A stretch of DNA of 64,000 nucleotides from Clostridium putrefaciens (GCF_900461105.1 NZ_UFWZ01000001.1:1240001-1304000), one strand, 5' to 3'. Counted from the stretch's first letter, positions 26,065 to 35,497 are shown. Numbers and translations are program-made. The notes: a model not told the origin generated them from the letters alone.

Positions 26065-27120
26065 ATGAAAATAACTAGTAATGTTAACCTAAATGCAAAT
26101 ATTATCAACAATATCAATGACAATAAGAGTAGGGGTAGAAAAGTAGAAAATAATAGTCTGAATTCAGAAGTACAAGCTAGCAATATAAAATTAGCTAAAG
26201 ATGAGTATAAATCTTCACTTGTTAATGATGTTAAAGACTCCCAAGAGGTTGCATCTAAAGAAAGTAATACAACTAAGAGCTCAATAGGAAGGTTTTTCAA
26301 GTCAGTAGCTGATAAATTCTCTTATATGACGAGCGAAGTTTCAAAATTTGTTAAGACAGCAGTTTCTGTAGGTGAAAGTGTTATTAAGACCGTAAAGTCA
26401 GTAGCTAATATTGTTGTAGATACAGCTAAGGTTATATCAAAAACTATAAAAGATATGTCAGATTCAGTATCTAAAAAAATAAAGGATACTGCATCACAAA
26501 TAGCTAGTACCTTTAAGCAAGTAACAACTACTGCTGCCGATTTGAAAAAGGTAGCTGAAGATACAAAAGCTTCAGCTACATCTTTAATAGACACAGGAGT
26601 AAAGGCAGCCATTTCAGTAGGAGAAGATGTTAAGGGATTAGTAGGTAAAATTGGAACATCAGTAGATAAAGTTAAGGCTGGATGGAATAATTCAAATAGC
26701 GGTATTGTAGATAAAGTAGTTCAAACTGGTGAGGTAGTAAAAGGCGGAGTAGGGTCCATAAAAGCACCAATAGAAGAAATAGGAAATACGGCTTCAACAG
26801 GATATAATGAAATTAAAAAGAATTACAATAACATAAGGAATAGTATTGAAAATTCATTGTCTTGCATTCAGAAAGTTAAAAATGCTGTTATATCAGTTAG
26901 CAAGAATGTGATTGATACAATAAAAACAGTTGCAACTGAAATCAAAGAAGCAAGCAAAGTTGTAGTTGGTAGTATAAGGGATGCTTCAAGTAATATAAAA
27001 GATATAGTTAAAGATGGATATAATGAAATTAATGAAAATATACAAAAAACATATAAGAGTAATGAAAAAGATAGTAATAACCTAGGAAGTATCGATAGGA
27101 TGATACCTGCATTAGCTTAA
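26065..27120 (+). CDS. Long amphipathic-helix repeat protein (351 aa)
   Basis: I do not recognise this protein. It has no signal peptide or membrane segment. Residues about 70-340 consist of repeating amphipathic stretches of the type VKTAVSVGESVIKTVKSVANIVVDTA, rich in Val, Ala, Lys, Ser and Thr, with almost no Pro, His or Trp. This resembles apolipoprotein-, phasin- or LEA-like proteins that lie on lipid or granule surfaces. The neighbouring glycogen-binding protein makes a storage-granule role thinkable but unproven. The ribosome site (GTGAAAGG) is weak. Confidence 0.55.
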   Translation: MKITSNVNLNANIINNINDNKSRGRKVENNSLNSEVQASNIKLAKDEYKSSLVNDVKDSQEVASKESNTTKSSIGRFFKSVADKFSYMTSEVSKFVKTAVSVGESVIKTVKSVANIVVDTAKVISKTIKDMSDSVSKKIKDTASQIASTFKQVTTTAADLKKVAEDTKASATSLIDTGVKAAISVGEDVKGLVGKIGTSVDKVKAGWNNSNSGIVDKVVQTGEVVKGGVGSIKAPIEEIGNTASTGYNEIKKNYNNIRNSIENSLSCIQKVKNAVISVSKNVIDTIKTVATEIKEASKVVVGSIRDASSNIKDIVKDGYNEINENIQKTYKSNEKDSNNLGSIDRMIPALA

Positions 27121-27289
27121 AGAAAAGTTAACTAAGGGTATGAAAATGTATATAGGTTGATTAAATAGTTGTTATATGAGCAGTTATGAAGATAAGATAA
27201 GAAAGAGCTTTAAAATAAAGTATAAGTTCATTTTTCTAAGTGATATAACAATATTGAAAATTATCCCACATTATAAGATGACAGAAGTA

Positions 27290-27326
27290 AGAAGGCGTAT
27301 TTGAAAAAGATATGCCTTCTTCTTTT
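27290..27326 (+). terminator. Terminator after the helical repeat protein
   Basis: AGAAGGCGTAT (27290-27300) pairs with ATATGCCTTCT (27310-27320), followed by TCTTTT. Confidence 0.8.
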
Positions 27327-27376
27327 GTGTTAAAGAATATGATTTGAGTATATTAGATTTAGAAATTAACTTTAAT

Positions 27377-27443
27377 GAAGTGATTCTTAGTTCAGGTGGA
27401 ATTTGATTAAGAGAAGTACGCCCTCAATCTGAATTATTGAAAG
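27377..27443 (-). repeat. Second copy of the structured right-end-like repeat
   Basis: GAAGTGATTCTTAG, then TTCAGGTGGAATTTG and AGAAGTACG...ATCTGAATTATTGA, clearly related to 19961-20034. The end of this copy is the target of the ISLre2 insertion that starts at 27444. Confidence 0.6.
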
Positions 27444-29153
27444 GTTAGAGTATAATTTTAGTAGGCAGAACTAGTATAAAAAACTATATAAATAAAAGGA
27501 GATGCAAAAACATCTCCCCAATACATAAATTATCCATTATAATTTTATTATCTAGACAAAACTGAATGGAGTTGAATTTATGTATAATGTTAGTTTAAAT
27601 GAAAACGGCTTAACTTTCAAGGAGATAGAGAAAAAGATTTATAAGATGGTTTGTGATGAAGCCTGCCATGTTTTAAAAAATGTGTTGGAAGCTTTAGATG
27701 AAAAGCTACTTAAAGAAAGAGATATTAAAGTATATAGAAATAAGGGACTTAAAAAGACTTGTTTAAGAACGATTATGGGGGATGTTGAATATTCAAGACG
27801 TATCTATCAGTTTGAACTTGAAGATGGTAAAACAGCTACTAAGTTCCTTTTAGATGAGTATCTAGGCATGGACACCATAGGTAATGTATCTATAAATCTT
27901 GTAGAAACTATTTTAACTAACGTGTCAGAAGTATCTTTTAGAAAAACAGCTGAAAATATAAAAACAATGTGTAATCAGGAAATTAGTGCTCAAGGAGTTT
28001 GGAACATAGTTCAAATGGTTGGAGAAAAGATAAATGAACTAGAAAAGCGTAAGATTGAACTAAATGAAAAAGGTGCGTTGAAAGGCGAAAAGGAAGTACC
28101 AGTGCTATTTCAGGAGCAAGACGGGGTATGGTTATCCATTCAGGGAAAAGATAGACCAAAGGGTAAGAATAGAAAAAAAGAACTTAAATTAGCAGTATCT
28201 TATACAGGTTGGAAGTTGCGTCCAGGTAGTAAAAAAGAATATGTTGTTATTGATAAAACTGTTTGTGCAAGTTTTAATAGTTCTAGCCACTTTAAAAAAG
28301 TTGCGGAAGCAACCATTGCTGAAAAGTATAATGTTGATGAAATAGAAACTAGGATATTAAATGGAGATGGTGCAAAGTGGATAAAAGCAACCTGTGAAGA
28401 TCAAGACATACACTTTCAACTGGATCCATTTCATATAAGCCAAGCAATTATTAGAAAAGTAAGTGATAAAAAAGAACAGAAAGTCTTACTTAAGTTATTT
28501 AGGCAAGGGAAAGTTGATGAAGGGTTGGAAGCAATTGTTAACATGATGATAGAAAATAATAAAGATGAAGTTGTTTTTAAAAAGCTTACAGAGCTATATG
28601 ACTATTTTGTACATAATAAAGAGGGCCTAGTTCCATATAAATTAAGAGACAATATAACTATGCCTACGGCACCCGAAGGGATAGAATATAGGCAATTAGG
28701 GACTATGGAACATAACATTTGCGATGTGTTAGCACATAGAATGAAAGGTAGAAAAATGAGCTGGTCTATTAATGGAGCCGATAACTTATCTAAAATTTTA
28801 GCAGAAAAGTTCAGCAATAGATTATTTAGTACCTTGGATAAAATCTATAAAAACATTATCCCGAAGGGTGTTATAGATACTGTAATTCGTGAAATACCTT
28901 TATCCGCTTCCGCGGTTAATAAAAAGGGTACGGAATCTAAAGAATATAAGATACATACCGCGCCTATTCCTTATAGTGGAGCCGCGGTTACCTTGGGAAG
29001 AAAAGTAATACAAAAACTTTGTGGATTAAAAGGATTTGGAGATCTTAGTTACAATTAAGAATAAAAATGGTTAGGATAAATTATAAATACCCCATGTAAA
29101 ATAATGGATAATAAATTAAATAAAATAGTTGCCCACTTTTACTTGACTCAAAC
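27444..29153 (+). mobile_element. Intact ISLre2-family insertion sequence (about 1.71 kb)
   Basis: The element is flanked by the 9-bp direct repeat TATTGAAAG (27435-27443 and 29154-29162), the target duplication size I recall for ISLre2. Ends form an imperfect inverted repeat: GTTAGAGTATAATTTTAGTA (left) against GTTTGAGTCAAGTAAAAGTG (right, complement). It contains one transposase gene and a hairpin GGAGATG-CAAAAA-CATCTCC (27498-27517) before it, which probably stops outside transcripts from entering. Partial copies are at 20417-20648, 35498-35523 and 44405-44531. Confidence 0.93.
27580..29058 (+). CDS. ISLre2-family (UPF0236) transposase
   Basis: A 492-residue transposase. Recognisable parts are the N-terminal helical region with RTIMGDVEYSRRIYQF, the FQEQDGVWLSIQGKDRPKG segment, LNGDGAKWIK and the DPFHISQAI stretch, then a C-terminal part ending in the GAAVTLGRKVIQKLCGL region. 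The frame is complete and has no disruption, and the element has matching ends and target duplication, so it may be active. It starts ATG 27580 after GGAG. Confidence 0.92.
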   Translation: MYNVSLNENGLTFKEIEKKIYKMVCDEACHVLKNVLEALDEKLLKERDIKVYRNKGLKKTCLRTIMGDVEYSRRIYQFELEDGKTATKFLLDEYLGMDTIGNVSINLVETILTNVSEVSFRKTAENIKTMCNQEISAQGVWNIVQMVGEKINELEKRKIELNEKGALKGEKEVPVLFQEQDGVWLSIQGKDRPKGKNRKKELKLAVSYTGWKLRPGSKKEYVVIDKTVCASFNSSSHFKKVAEATIAEKYNVDEIETRILNGDGAKWIKATCEDQDIHFQLDPFHISQAIIRKVSDKKEQKVLLKLFRQGKVDEGLEAIVNMMIENNKDEVVFKKLTELYDYFVHNKEGLVPYKLRDNITMPTAPEGIEYRQLGTMEHNICDVLAHRMKGRKMSWSINGADNLSKILAEKFSNRLFSTLDKIYKNIIPKGVIDTVIREIPLSASAVNKKGTESKEYKIHTAPIPYSGAAVTLGRKVIQKLCGLKGFGDLSYN

Positions 29154-29239
29154 TATTGAAAGACATACTTTGCAATGCATAGAGTAGTAGCATATAATAT
29201 TAACATACTATGTATTACAAGGTAAGGGAGTAAATTACT

Positions 29240-29350
29240 TTGGATAATAATTCTCAAATTCTTAAGGGAATTCTTGAAGGAGGTATACTAAGTATAATTT
29301 CTATATAAAATACCTATTGCTATGAGCTAGTGGATGAAATAGTATGTTGA
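29240..29350 (+). pseudogene. PadR-family regulator remnant
   Basis: TTG 29240 with an AAGGGAG ribosome site begins LDNNSQILKGILEGGILSII, the typical N terminus of PadR repressors. An in-frame TAA at 29306-29308 interrupts it, after which the same frame continues with TYCYELVDEIV, matching the family's TYGYELVDEI, and then stops. The DNA-binding core is missing. Confidence 0.65.
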
Positions 29351-29514
29351 AAGGTGAATATAAAGAGACATATAGAAATATATTATTGTGCTTATCAAGT
29401 AGTAATATACCTAATGATTTTATAAGTGAAGTGAGTGAAGATGTAAAAGACTTATTAGATACAAAAAGGTCATTGCCAAATGAAAGAGAAGTGATAAGAT
29501 ATGAGATTAGATAA
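29344..29514 (+). CDS. Small hypothetical protein downstream of PadR remnant
   Basis: A 56-residue frame beginning MLKGEYKETYRNILLC and ending REVIRYEIR. It overlaps the end of the PadR remnant and the start of the pseudouridine synthase gene (14 bp). It is acidic-basic and helical, without membrane segments. It could be the stump of a HAAS/DUF1048-type gene that usually follows PadR, or translation that couples into the next gene. No clear ribosome site. Confidence 0.35.
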   Translation: MLKGEYKETYRNILLCLSSSNIPNDFISEVSEDVKDLLDTKRSLPNEREVIRYEIR

Positions 29515-30289
29515 ATTTCTAGCACAATCATCCCTTGGAAGAAGGAAAAATGTTAGGACTTATATAAAAGAGGGTAGGGTAAAAGTAAACAAAGAGGTGA
29601 TAACAAAGCCTGCAATGGAAATTAAAGAAAGTTCTGATGTTATAGAATATCTAGATAAAGTAGTTCGTTATACTGGAAAGGTATATTATATGTTTAATAA
29701 ACCTGCTGGATATATTACTGCAAGAAAAGATACAGTTAACAAAACTGTATTTGATTTTTTTCATGACGTGAACATGGAAGGAGTATTTCATGTTGGAAGA
29801 TTGGACAAGGATACAGAAGGATTGCTTCTAATGACTAATGATGGCGAATTTGAACACCAACTAATGTATCCAGAAAAGCATATTGAAAAAACCTACTTTT
29901 TTTGGGCCTTGGGATTTTTAGATGAGGAAGATATGAAGCAATTAGAACAAGGGATATACATAGGAAAAGGTGAAATACTAACGAAACCTGCAAAAATAGA
30001 AGTGCAAAAATCTGGAATGTACAAAGAATTTAAACATGAAATGCCTAATAAAGATTTACAAAATATAGACTCAGATCATTATAACCAGCCCGTTGTTTCA
30101 GGATATCTTACTATAAAGGAAGGTCGTAAGCACCAAGTAAAGCGTATGTTAAAGTCAGTCGGCTGCTATGTGGTATACTTAAAGAGGGTTTCAATTGGAG
30201 GACTTATGTTACATGAATCATTAGGAAAAGGTCAGTATAGATCCCTTACAGATGTGGAGATTCAAAGCTTATTTGGTGAGCTGAGGTAG
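29501..30289 (+). CDS. Pseudouridine synthase, RsuA/RluB/RluF family
   Basis: A 262-residue rRNA pseudouridine synthase. Residues 1-45 form an S4 RNA-binding domain (MRLDKFLAQSSLGRRKNVRTYIKEGRVKVN), followed by the catalytic domain with the motif VGRLDKDTEGLLLMTNDG near residue 105, whose Asp is the catalytic nucleophile. Later motifs include EGRKHQVKRMLKSVG. Members modify a single uridine in 16S or 23S rRNA; the exact target cannot be decided here. It overlaps the small frame upstream. Confidence 0.93.
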   Translation: MRLDKFLAQSSLGRRKNVRTYIKEGRVKVNKEVITKPAMEIKESSDVIEYLDKVVRYTGKVYYMFNKPAGYITARKDTVNKTVFDFFHDVNMEGVFHVGRLDKDTEGLLLMTNDGEFEHQLMYPEKHIEKTYFFWALGFLDEEDMKQLEQGIYIGKGEILTKPAKIEVQKSGMYKEFKHEMPNKDLQNIDSDHYNQPVVSGYLTIKEGRKHQVKRMLKSVGCYVVYLKRVSIGGLMLHESLGKGQYRSLTDVEIQSLFGELR

Positions 30290-30435
30290 ATATGTTAATA
30301 TGCAATTTTTATCTTTGTAATTAAGTTCTATGTGTATTAAGTGAAAGAAATGGCTAATGTTTATAATAAGATTACAAATTTTGAAATAATATCTTATTTT
30401 TTATAAAAAATATAACCAAAAAAGAGGTATAAATT

Positions 30436-30492
30436 ATGATAAAACCAATTGTAAAAGAACATTTTAATTTTAAAAATATATTTTTATTATAA
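30436..30492 (+). pseudogene. Peptide deformylase N-terminal scrap (tentative)
   Basis: ATG 30436 encodes MIKPIVKEHFNFKNIFLL then stop. MIKPIVK matches the start of clostridial peptide deformylases, but the metal-binding motifs are absent. An AAAGAGGT site precedes it. The match is only seven residues. The rest of 30290-30590 shows no gene. Confidence 0.25.
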
Positions 30493-30631
30493 GTAAATAA
30501 AAATTGAAATCAGGTTTCTATTAAAGAAATTTAAAATCAATGCTATAATAAAAAGAAGAAGTAATAATAAACAATTAAAAAGCAATTAATTGATGAGAGA
30601 AACCTATGAGGTTTATGATATAGGAGGTATT

Positions 30632-31237
30632 ATGGCACTTAATAATAAATTGCAAATTACAGACTCAGTTGAACTTGCTAGGGTAGAAGAAAAAATAAGT
30701 AAGAAGAAAGCAGTTGAATTATTTCAAAGTGGATATTTAGATAGTTTAGAAGCTGGAAAATATAATGCATTAGCCCAAATTCATCGATATTTATTTGAAG
30801 ATATATATGAATTTGCAGGAGTAATACGTGATGTAAATATTGCAAAGGGGAATTTTAGGTTTGCTCCTGTTATGTACTTGAAAGCATCCCTAGAGCATAT
30901 TGAGTCAATGCCGCAATCAAGTTTTGATGAAATAATTGAGAAGTATGTTGAAATGAATATTGCTCATCCTTTTAGAGAAGGAAATGGAAGAAGTACTCGA
31001 ATTTGGCTTGATTTAATACTGAAAAAAGAGTTAGGTAAAGTAGTGAACTGGAGTGAAGTTGACAAGAGTGACTATTTTCTCGCAATGGAACGTAGTCCTA
31101 TAAAAGACATAGAGATTAAGCACCTTTTGAAAGAGGCATTAACTGATAAAGTTAATGATAGAGAAATTTATATGAAGGGCATTGATACGAGTTATTATTA
31201 TGAAGGATATACTGTTTATAAGACAGAAGATTTATAA
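30632..31237 (+). CDS. Fic-domain AMP-transferase (class III type)
   Basis: A 201-residue Fic protein. The active-site loop is [10 protein letters not shown] near residue 120, with catalytic His and the phosphate-binding EGNGR complete, so AMPylation (or a related NMP transfer) is possible. The C terminus carries SYYYEG, which fits the inhibitory helix pattern S/TxxxE-G/N of class III Fic proteins, whose activity is restrained until oligomer state changes or autoadenylylation. The ATG at 30632 follows AGGAGGT; an in-frame ATG at 30593 is possible but less likely. No antitoxin gene lies beside it, as expected for a self-inhibited form. Confidence 0.88.
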   Translation: MALNNKLQITDSVELARVEEKISKKKAVELFQSGYLDSLEAGKYNALAQIHRYLFEDIYEFAGVIRDVNIAKGNFRFAPVMYLKASLEHIESMPQSSFDEIIEKYVEMNIAHPFREGNGRSTRIWLDLILKKELGKVVNWSEVDKSDYFLAMERSPIKDIEIKHLLKEALTDKVNDREIYMKGIDTSYYYEGYTVYKTEDL

Positions 31238-31575
31238 TAGTTAAAGTTACATGAGGATGAAATTAATAAAATAAGTGTATGGTGAGAGCTTTGAATAAGA
31301 TAGTTTTAGTTAACAAATAAGAAATTATTTAACTAGAAGTATCTTATTTTTAATAAAAAATTATAATAGAAACTTAAATTTGAAATATTACTGATTATTA
31401 TAGAATTGAGCCCAATAGATAATTAAATGCTCATAAGAAGGAAAAGGGAATATTTTGTAGAATTATATATTAACTATATATCAAAAATAAATATGTTATA
31501 TAATTATATTTTTGAGAATAGTATAAGAAGAATAATTGATAATAATTAAATTTAAGATTCGGAAGGATATTAATA
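31238..31575. other. Gene-free AT-rich spacer
   Basis: 338 bp between the fic and traX-like genes. All frames are interrupted and I see no convincing terminator, repeat or riboswitch. Confidence 0.5.
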
Positions 31576-32268
31576 ATGAAGAAATTTAACAGTTTTCAGC
31601 TAAAAATAATAATGGTAATAGCAATGTTTATTGACCATGTTGCAGAGTTCATTCAAGGAACACCCTTATGGTTTCATTATATAGGTAGAATTGCAGCACC
31701 TGTGTTTTTTTATTTACTAGTTGAAGGATTTTTTCATACAAGAAGTAAGAAAGGTTATATAAAAAGACTAGCTATTAGTGGAATAATAATGTTAATAGGT
31801 TCATCTATATTGATGTATGTATTTAATAGATCAATAAAAATTACAAATAATATATTAATCTCTATGGCATTAAATTTGATTTTACTTTCTTCTATTGAAT
31901 GGAAGAAGGAAGCAAGTAATAAAGGATTAGCGAACCTAAGTATTGGTATTTCATTTTTGCTTACCCTTTTTGCCGAAGGCTCAATTCTTACTACTGCTAT
32001 GACACTTATATTTTATTTTAATAGAGAAAATAAAATTAAAATGTGTTTTTGGTATATTTTATGTTCAGTTTTAATATTAACAAATCCAGCAAATAGCATT
32101 TATGAAAGCTTATTTGTACAAAATTATCAATGGATGATGGTATTTTCACTTCTATTTATACTTATGTATAATGGTGAGAGGGGAAGAAAGTCTAAATATT
32201 TCTTTTATATATTCTATCCAGTTCATATATGGGTATTGTATTCAATTGGTAATTATATACATTTTTGA
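31576..32268 (+). CDS. TraX-like membrane protein
   Basis: A 230-residue integral membrane protein with about seven hydrophobic segments. The N terminus KIIMVIAMFIDHVAEF followed by HYIGRIAAPVFFYLLVEGFFHTRSKKGYIKRL is the signature region of the TraX family, named for an F-plasmid pilin acetylase but widespread on Firmicute chromosomes. By analogy it may acylate surface molecules; the substrate is unknown. GGAAGG precedes ATG 31576. Confidence 0.85.
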   Translation: MKKFNSFQLKIIMVIAMFIDHVAEFIQGTPLWFHYIGRIAAPVFFYLLVEGFFHTRSKKGYIKRLAISGIIMLIGSSILMYVFNRSIKITNNILISMALNLILLSSIEWKKEASNKGLANLSIGISFLLTLFAEGSILTTAMTLIFYFNRENKIKMCFWYILCSVLILTNPANSIYESLFVQNYQWMMVFSLLFILMYNGERGRKSKYFFYIFYPVHIWVLYSIGNYIHF

Positions 32269-32308
32269 AGTGAGTCTTTAAATAGGAATTTAATATAAGG
32301 AGGAGCTT

Positions 32309-32962
32309 ATGACATACAAGGTAATAATAGGAGGAGTATTTCTATTGACTTTTGTTATGCATATGATTTTTACTAAGAATGAAAATAAAAAGGGGCGCTG
32401 CTATACTAAACCATTTTTAATGCCACTACTGGCAACTTTTTATATAATAGATTCTGAGAATATTAATAAGTTCATTATAATTGTATTAGCCTTTGGTTTT
32501 ATTGGAGATGTTTTTTTACTATGGCCAGATAGGAAAAATAATTTTATATTTGGATTAATTGCTTTTTTGATAGGACATATTTCTTATGTTCTACTTTTTA
32601 AACAAAGTATATCTTTTGTAAAGGATGTCCCTACATGGTTTTATTTAATGCTTATTATATATGGTGTAGTTGCCGTAACTATAATGAAAAAGCTAATAAA
32701 TTATCTTGGAGATATGAAAATACCTGTTTTTATTTATATGATCATTATTATTTTAATGAGCTTTATTAGTTTAGCACGTATTTGGGTTATTAATATAAAT
32801 ATATCGTTTCTCTTACCATTTATAGGCTCATTACTCTTTTTATGTTCAGATACTATGTTGGCATTTGATACTTTTAAAGGTAAATTCAAGAATGGAAACG
32901 TATATATTATGCTAACTTATGTTTTAGCACAAGTTTTAATAGTTGGTGGATATTTATATTAG
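32309..32962 (+). CDS. Lysoplasmalogenase / YhhN-family membrane protein
   Basis: A 217-residue protein with about eight hydrophobic segments. The family marks are KPFLMPLLATFY near residue 35, FGFIGDVFLLWP near 62 and SDTMLAFDTFKG near 190, with the conserved Asp residues in the membrane. Eukaryotic TMEM86 proteins and some bacterial members cleave the vinyl-ether bond of lysoplasmalogens; clostridia do make plasmalogens, so this activity is sensible. It starts 40 bp after the TraX-like gene with AAGGAGG, so the two are probably cotranscribed. Confidence 0.85.
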   Translation: MTYKVIIGGVFLLTFVMHMIFTKNENKKGRCYTKPFLMPLLATFYIIDSENINKFIIIVLAFGFIGDVFLLWPDRKNNFIFGLIAFLIGHISYVLLFKQSISFVKDVPTWFYLMLIIYGVVAVTIMKKLINYLGDMKIPVFIYMIIIILMSFISLARIWVININISFLLPFIGSLLFLCSDTMLAFDTFKGKFKNGNVYIMLTYVLAQVLIVGGYLY

Positions 32963-33030
32963 ATTACACAGTATTAGTTTAAATCGTATAATGTAGATTT
33001 TTATTTGTAGATAATTTTGGAGAAAATATA

Positions 33031-33138
33031 ATGAAAATTGGATTCTTAGTATTTATTCCAGGAGACATTATAAAATCTGTTATTGTGGCTATCTTAGGTG
33101 TGAAAATTGTTCCAGTAATAAGAAAGATGAATAGGTAA
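33031..33138 (+). pseudogene. BioY C-terminal remnant
   Basis: A 35-codon frame begins MKIGFLVFIPGDIIKSVIVAILGVK. The FIPGDIIKxxxAxxxG stretch is the conserved C terminus of the biotin ECF transporter subunit BioY; the rest of the gene is absent. It has a GGAG ribosome site by chance or secondary use. Confidence 0.5.
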
Positions 33139-33184
33139 AGCATTAAAAGAGCTTAAAATATTTTCAAAAAAGATCTAATCTAAA

Positions 33185-33225
33185 AAACAGTACAATGAAA
33201 ACTACTTTTCATTGTACTGTTTTTT
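33185..33225 (+). terminator. Terminator after the bioY remnant
   Basis: ACAGTACAATGAAAA pairs with TTTTCATTGTACTGT around CTAC, followed by a run of T. Confidence 0.9.
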
Positions 33226-33337
33226 ATTTGAAGGTTTTATTTGAACTAATTTTAAAAATATTACAGGAAAAGTTAAACAATATGACTTTTGAATACGTAG
33301 TAAATATGATGCAATGAATTATAATAGGGGGAATAAC

Positions 33338-34012
33338 ATGAAAAGAAAGGGAAAAAGGCTACTGATTTTTATGGAAATAATAGCTATTCTAGTAGTAGGT
33401 TATGTTACTTTATCCTATTGGAACTTGATTCCTGAAAAGGTTTACAAAGCAAAGGATTTTAGTATTGAAATTATAAAAAGCCAAAATGATTATAACGATA
33501 ATGGTATAGACGATTATACTGACATTTTGTTAGGTGCTAGAAAGGATGCTCTGAATAAACCAGTGTATAAAAGTGTTTATTATGACGGTGGCTATCCTCC
33601 AGAAAAAGAGGGCGTTTGCTCAGATGTTATATGGCGAGCTTTTGAAAATGCTGGATACTCGCTTAAAGATATGGTAGATGAAGATATAAATAATAACTTA
33701 TTGATGTATCAAAGGGTAGGGGGAAAGGCAGAAAAGAATATTGATTTTAGAAGAGTACCTAATTTAAAGGTTTACTTTGATAATAATGCTGTTTCATATA
33801 GTTTAGATCCTTATGAAGTAAGTCAGTGGCAACCAGGGGATATTGTTATATTTGGAGAAGATTATTCCCATATTGCCATTGTATCAGATAAACGAAATAG
33901 TGAAGGTGTATCATACATCATTCATAATGCAGCACAGCCTAAAAGAGAAGAAGATGCGTTAATAAGCTATTCTAAGAGCTTATCTATTACAGGACACTAT
34001 AGATTTGAATAA
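33338..34012 (+). CDS. DUF1287 family protein, membrane anchored
   Basis: A 224-residue protein with an N-terminal membrane segment (about residues 6-27) and an extracellular DUF1287 domain: NDYNDNGIDDYTDILLGARKD, then KSVYYDGGYPPEKEGVCSDVIWRAFENAGY (with the conserved Cys), QWQPGDIVIFGEDYSHIAIVSD and HNAAQ. The Cys...His arrangement resembles NlpC/P60 or CHAP-type papain-fold hydrolases, so it may act on the cell wall, but the activity is not established. ATG 33338 follows GGGGGAATA, better placed than the in-frame upstream ATG at 33314. Confidence 0.82.
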   Translation: MKRKGKRLLIFMEIIAILVVGYVTLSYWNLIPEKVYKAKDFSIEIIKSQNDYNDNGIDDYTDILLGARKDALNKPVYKSVYYDGGYPPEKEGVCSDVIWRAFENAGYSLKDMVDEDINNNLLMYQRVGGKAEKNIDFRRVPNLKVYFDNNAVSYSLDPYEVSQWQPGDIVIFGEDYSHIAIVSDKRNSEGVSYIIHNAAQPKREEDALISYSKSLSITGHYRFE

Positions 34013-34154
34013 TATGGTACAATAATAAAAAGTGCTTGTAATCGTATTTAGAGGTAGCTGTACAGATAGAAATAGAGAAAGTTGTAATGAATTATTAAAA
34101 GATGGAAGTAAGGCTACAGGTATTCAAAATTAAATGACGTAGGGGGAGATAATT

Positions 34155-35009
34155 ATGTTTGATTATAAAACACTTAAAAATACAAAAATTGAAATATTAT
34201 ATGAAGCATTCTTAAGTGCATTTTCTGATTATCAAGTTAAAATGGATTTGCCATTTTGGAAGTTTCAACAAATGCTTCAAAGGAGAGGCTATGTTTCAGA
34301 AATTTCTATAGGTGCATTTAAAAATAATATGTTAGTGGGGTTTGTTTTAAATGGATTTAGAAACTGGAATGGGAAACTAACTGTTTATGATACAGGCACA
34401 GGTGTTTTAGGAGAGTACAGAAAACAAGGTATAACAAGTAATATGATTTTAAATATCAAAGAGGTGCTTAAAGAAAAAGAAGTAGAGCAATATTTACTTG
34501 AAGTAATTCAAACAAATACATCAGCAGTTCAACTTTACAAAAAACAAGGTTTTGAGATTATAAGAAATTTAGCATGCTTTCAGTTAGATAAAAATAAATA
34601 CAACCCTATGGCAACCTACAAAGTTGAACATATTGGTAAAATTGATTCAACTAATTGGAAATGTTTAATGGAGTTTTGGGACTTTAAACCATCCTGGCAG
34701 AATTCTATTGATTCAATCAATGCTGCACCAGATACATTCATATACTCTATTGTACGTTTTGACGATATCATTGTCGGATATGGGATTATTGATAAGAAAA
34801 CAGGCGATATTCCACAAATAGCAGTAAATAAGAATTATAGGCGTAAAGGTATTGCAAGAAGTATCGTTACGGATTTGCTAAAAAACACAGAATCACATAA
34901 GGTTGGCGTTCTTAATGTAGAGCATCAATCTAAATCTACAAAAGATTTCTTATTGGTATTAGGATTTGAACATATTGTTGATCAATATGAAATGGTTTTA
35001 AAATTATAA
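34155..35009 (+). CDS. GNAT-family N-acetyltransferase, two tandem domains
   Basis: A 284-residue protein with two GNAT folds. The first (residues 1-150) has VYDTGTGVLGEYRKQGITSNMI, the acetyl-CoA P-loop region, and NTSAVQLYKKQGFE. The second (about 155-284) ends in AVNKNYRRKGIARSIVTDLL and the C-terminal LGFEHIVDQYEM. Substrate not predictable. A strong GGGGGAG site precedes ATG 34155. It stands at the edge of a stretch full of decayed acetyltransferase genes. Confidence 0.85.
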   Translation: MFDYKTLKNTKIEILYEAFLSAFSDYQVKMDLPFWKFQQMLQRRGYVSEISIGAFKNNMLVGFVLNGFRNWNGKLTVYDTGTGVLGEYRKQGITSNMILNIKEVLKEKEVEQYLLEVIQTNTSAVQLYKKQGFEIIRNLACFQLDKNKYNPMATYKVEHIGKIDSTNWKCLMEFWDFKPSWQNSIDSINAAPDTFIYSIVRFDDIIVGYGIIDKKTGDIPQIAVNKNYRRKGIARSIVTDLLKNTESHKVGVLNVEHQSKSTKDFLLVLGFEHIVDQYEMVLKL

Positions 35010-35035
35010 ATTCTTTATAAAAAGGCAGTTATACA

Positions 35036-35454
35036 AAGTTTTTTTCAAAAGGAGATACTTTTTGGGCTGTTGAGTTAAAGGATAGTAAAAAGGTCATAGG
35101 ACATGTATATTTTAATAGGGCTAAACCAGAGCACTTTTTAACATGGGATCTAGGATATATTTTTAATCCTTTATTCTATGGAAAGGGCTATGCCACAGAA
35201 GGCTGTAATGCAATTTTACAATATGGATTTGAAAAACTAGGAATGCATAGGGCAGTTGAAAAATGCAATATTACAATATAGCATCATGGAGATTGCTTGA
35301 ACATTTATCTTTGCGTAAAGAAGGGTTATGTAAAAAAGCTGTTACTATAAAAACAACAGAGGCTGGACAGCCAACATGGTGGGATGAATACATTTATTCA
35401 ATATTAAGTGAAGAGTGGAAAAGGTTTGAGTGTAAATATATTGAGAAGATTTAG
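35036..35454 (+). pseudogene. RimJ/RimL-type acetyltransferase pseudogene
   Basis: One frame reads FSKGDTFWAVELKDSKKVIG, later YGKGYATEGCNAIL and GMHRAVEKCN, and then a different frame from about 35263 continues ASWRLLEHLSLRKEG and PTWWDEYIYSILSEEW. Together they make a GNAT protein lacking its N terminus and carrying a frameshift near 35265. Confidence 0.8.
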
Positions 35455-35497
35455 AAATAAGAATTTAAGTAATTTAAAGATGAGAAGAGGGTCACTT

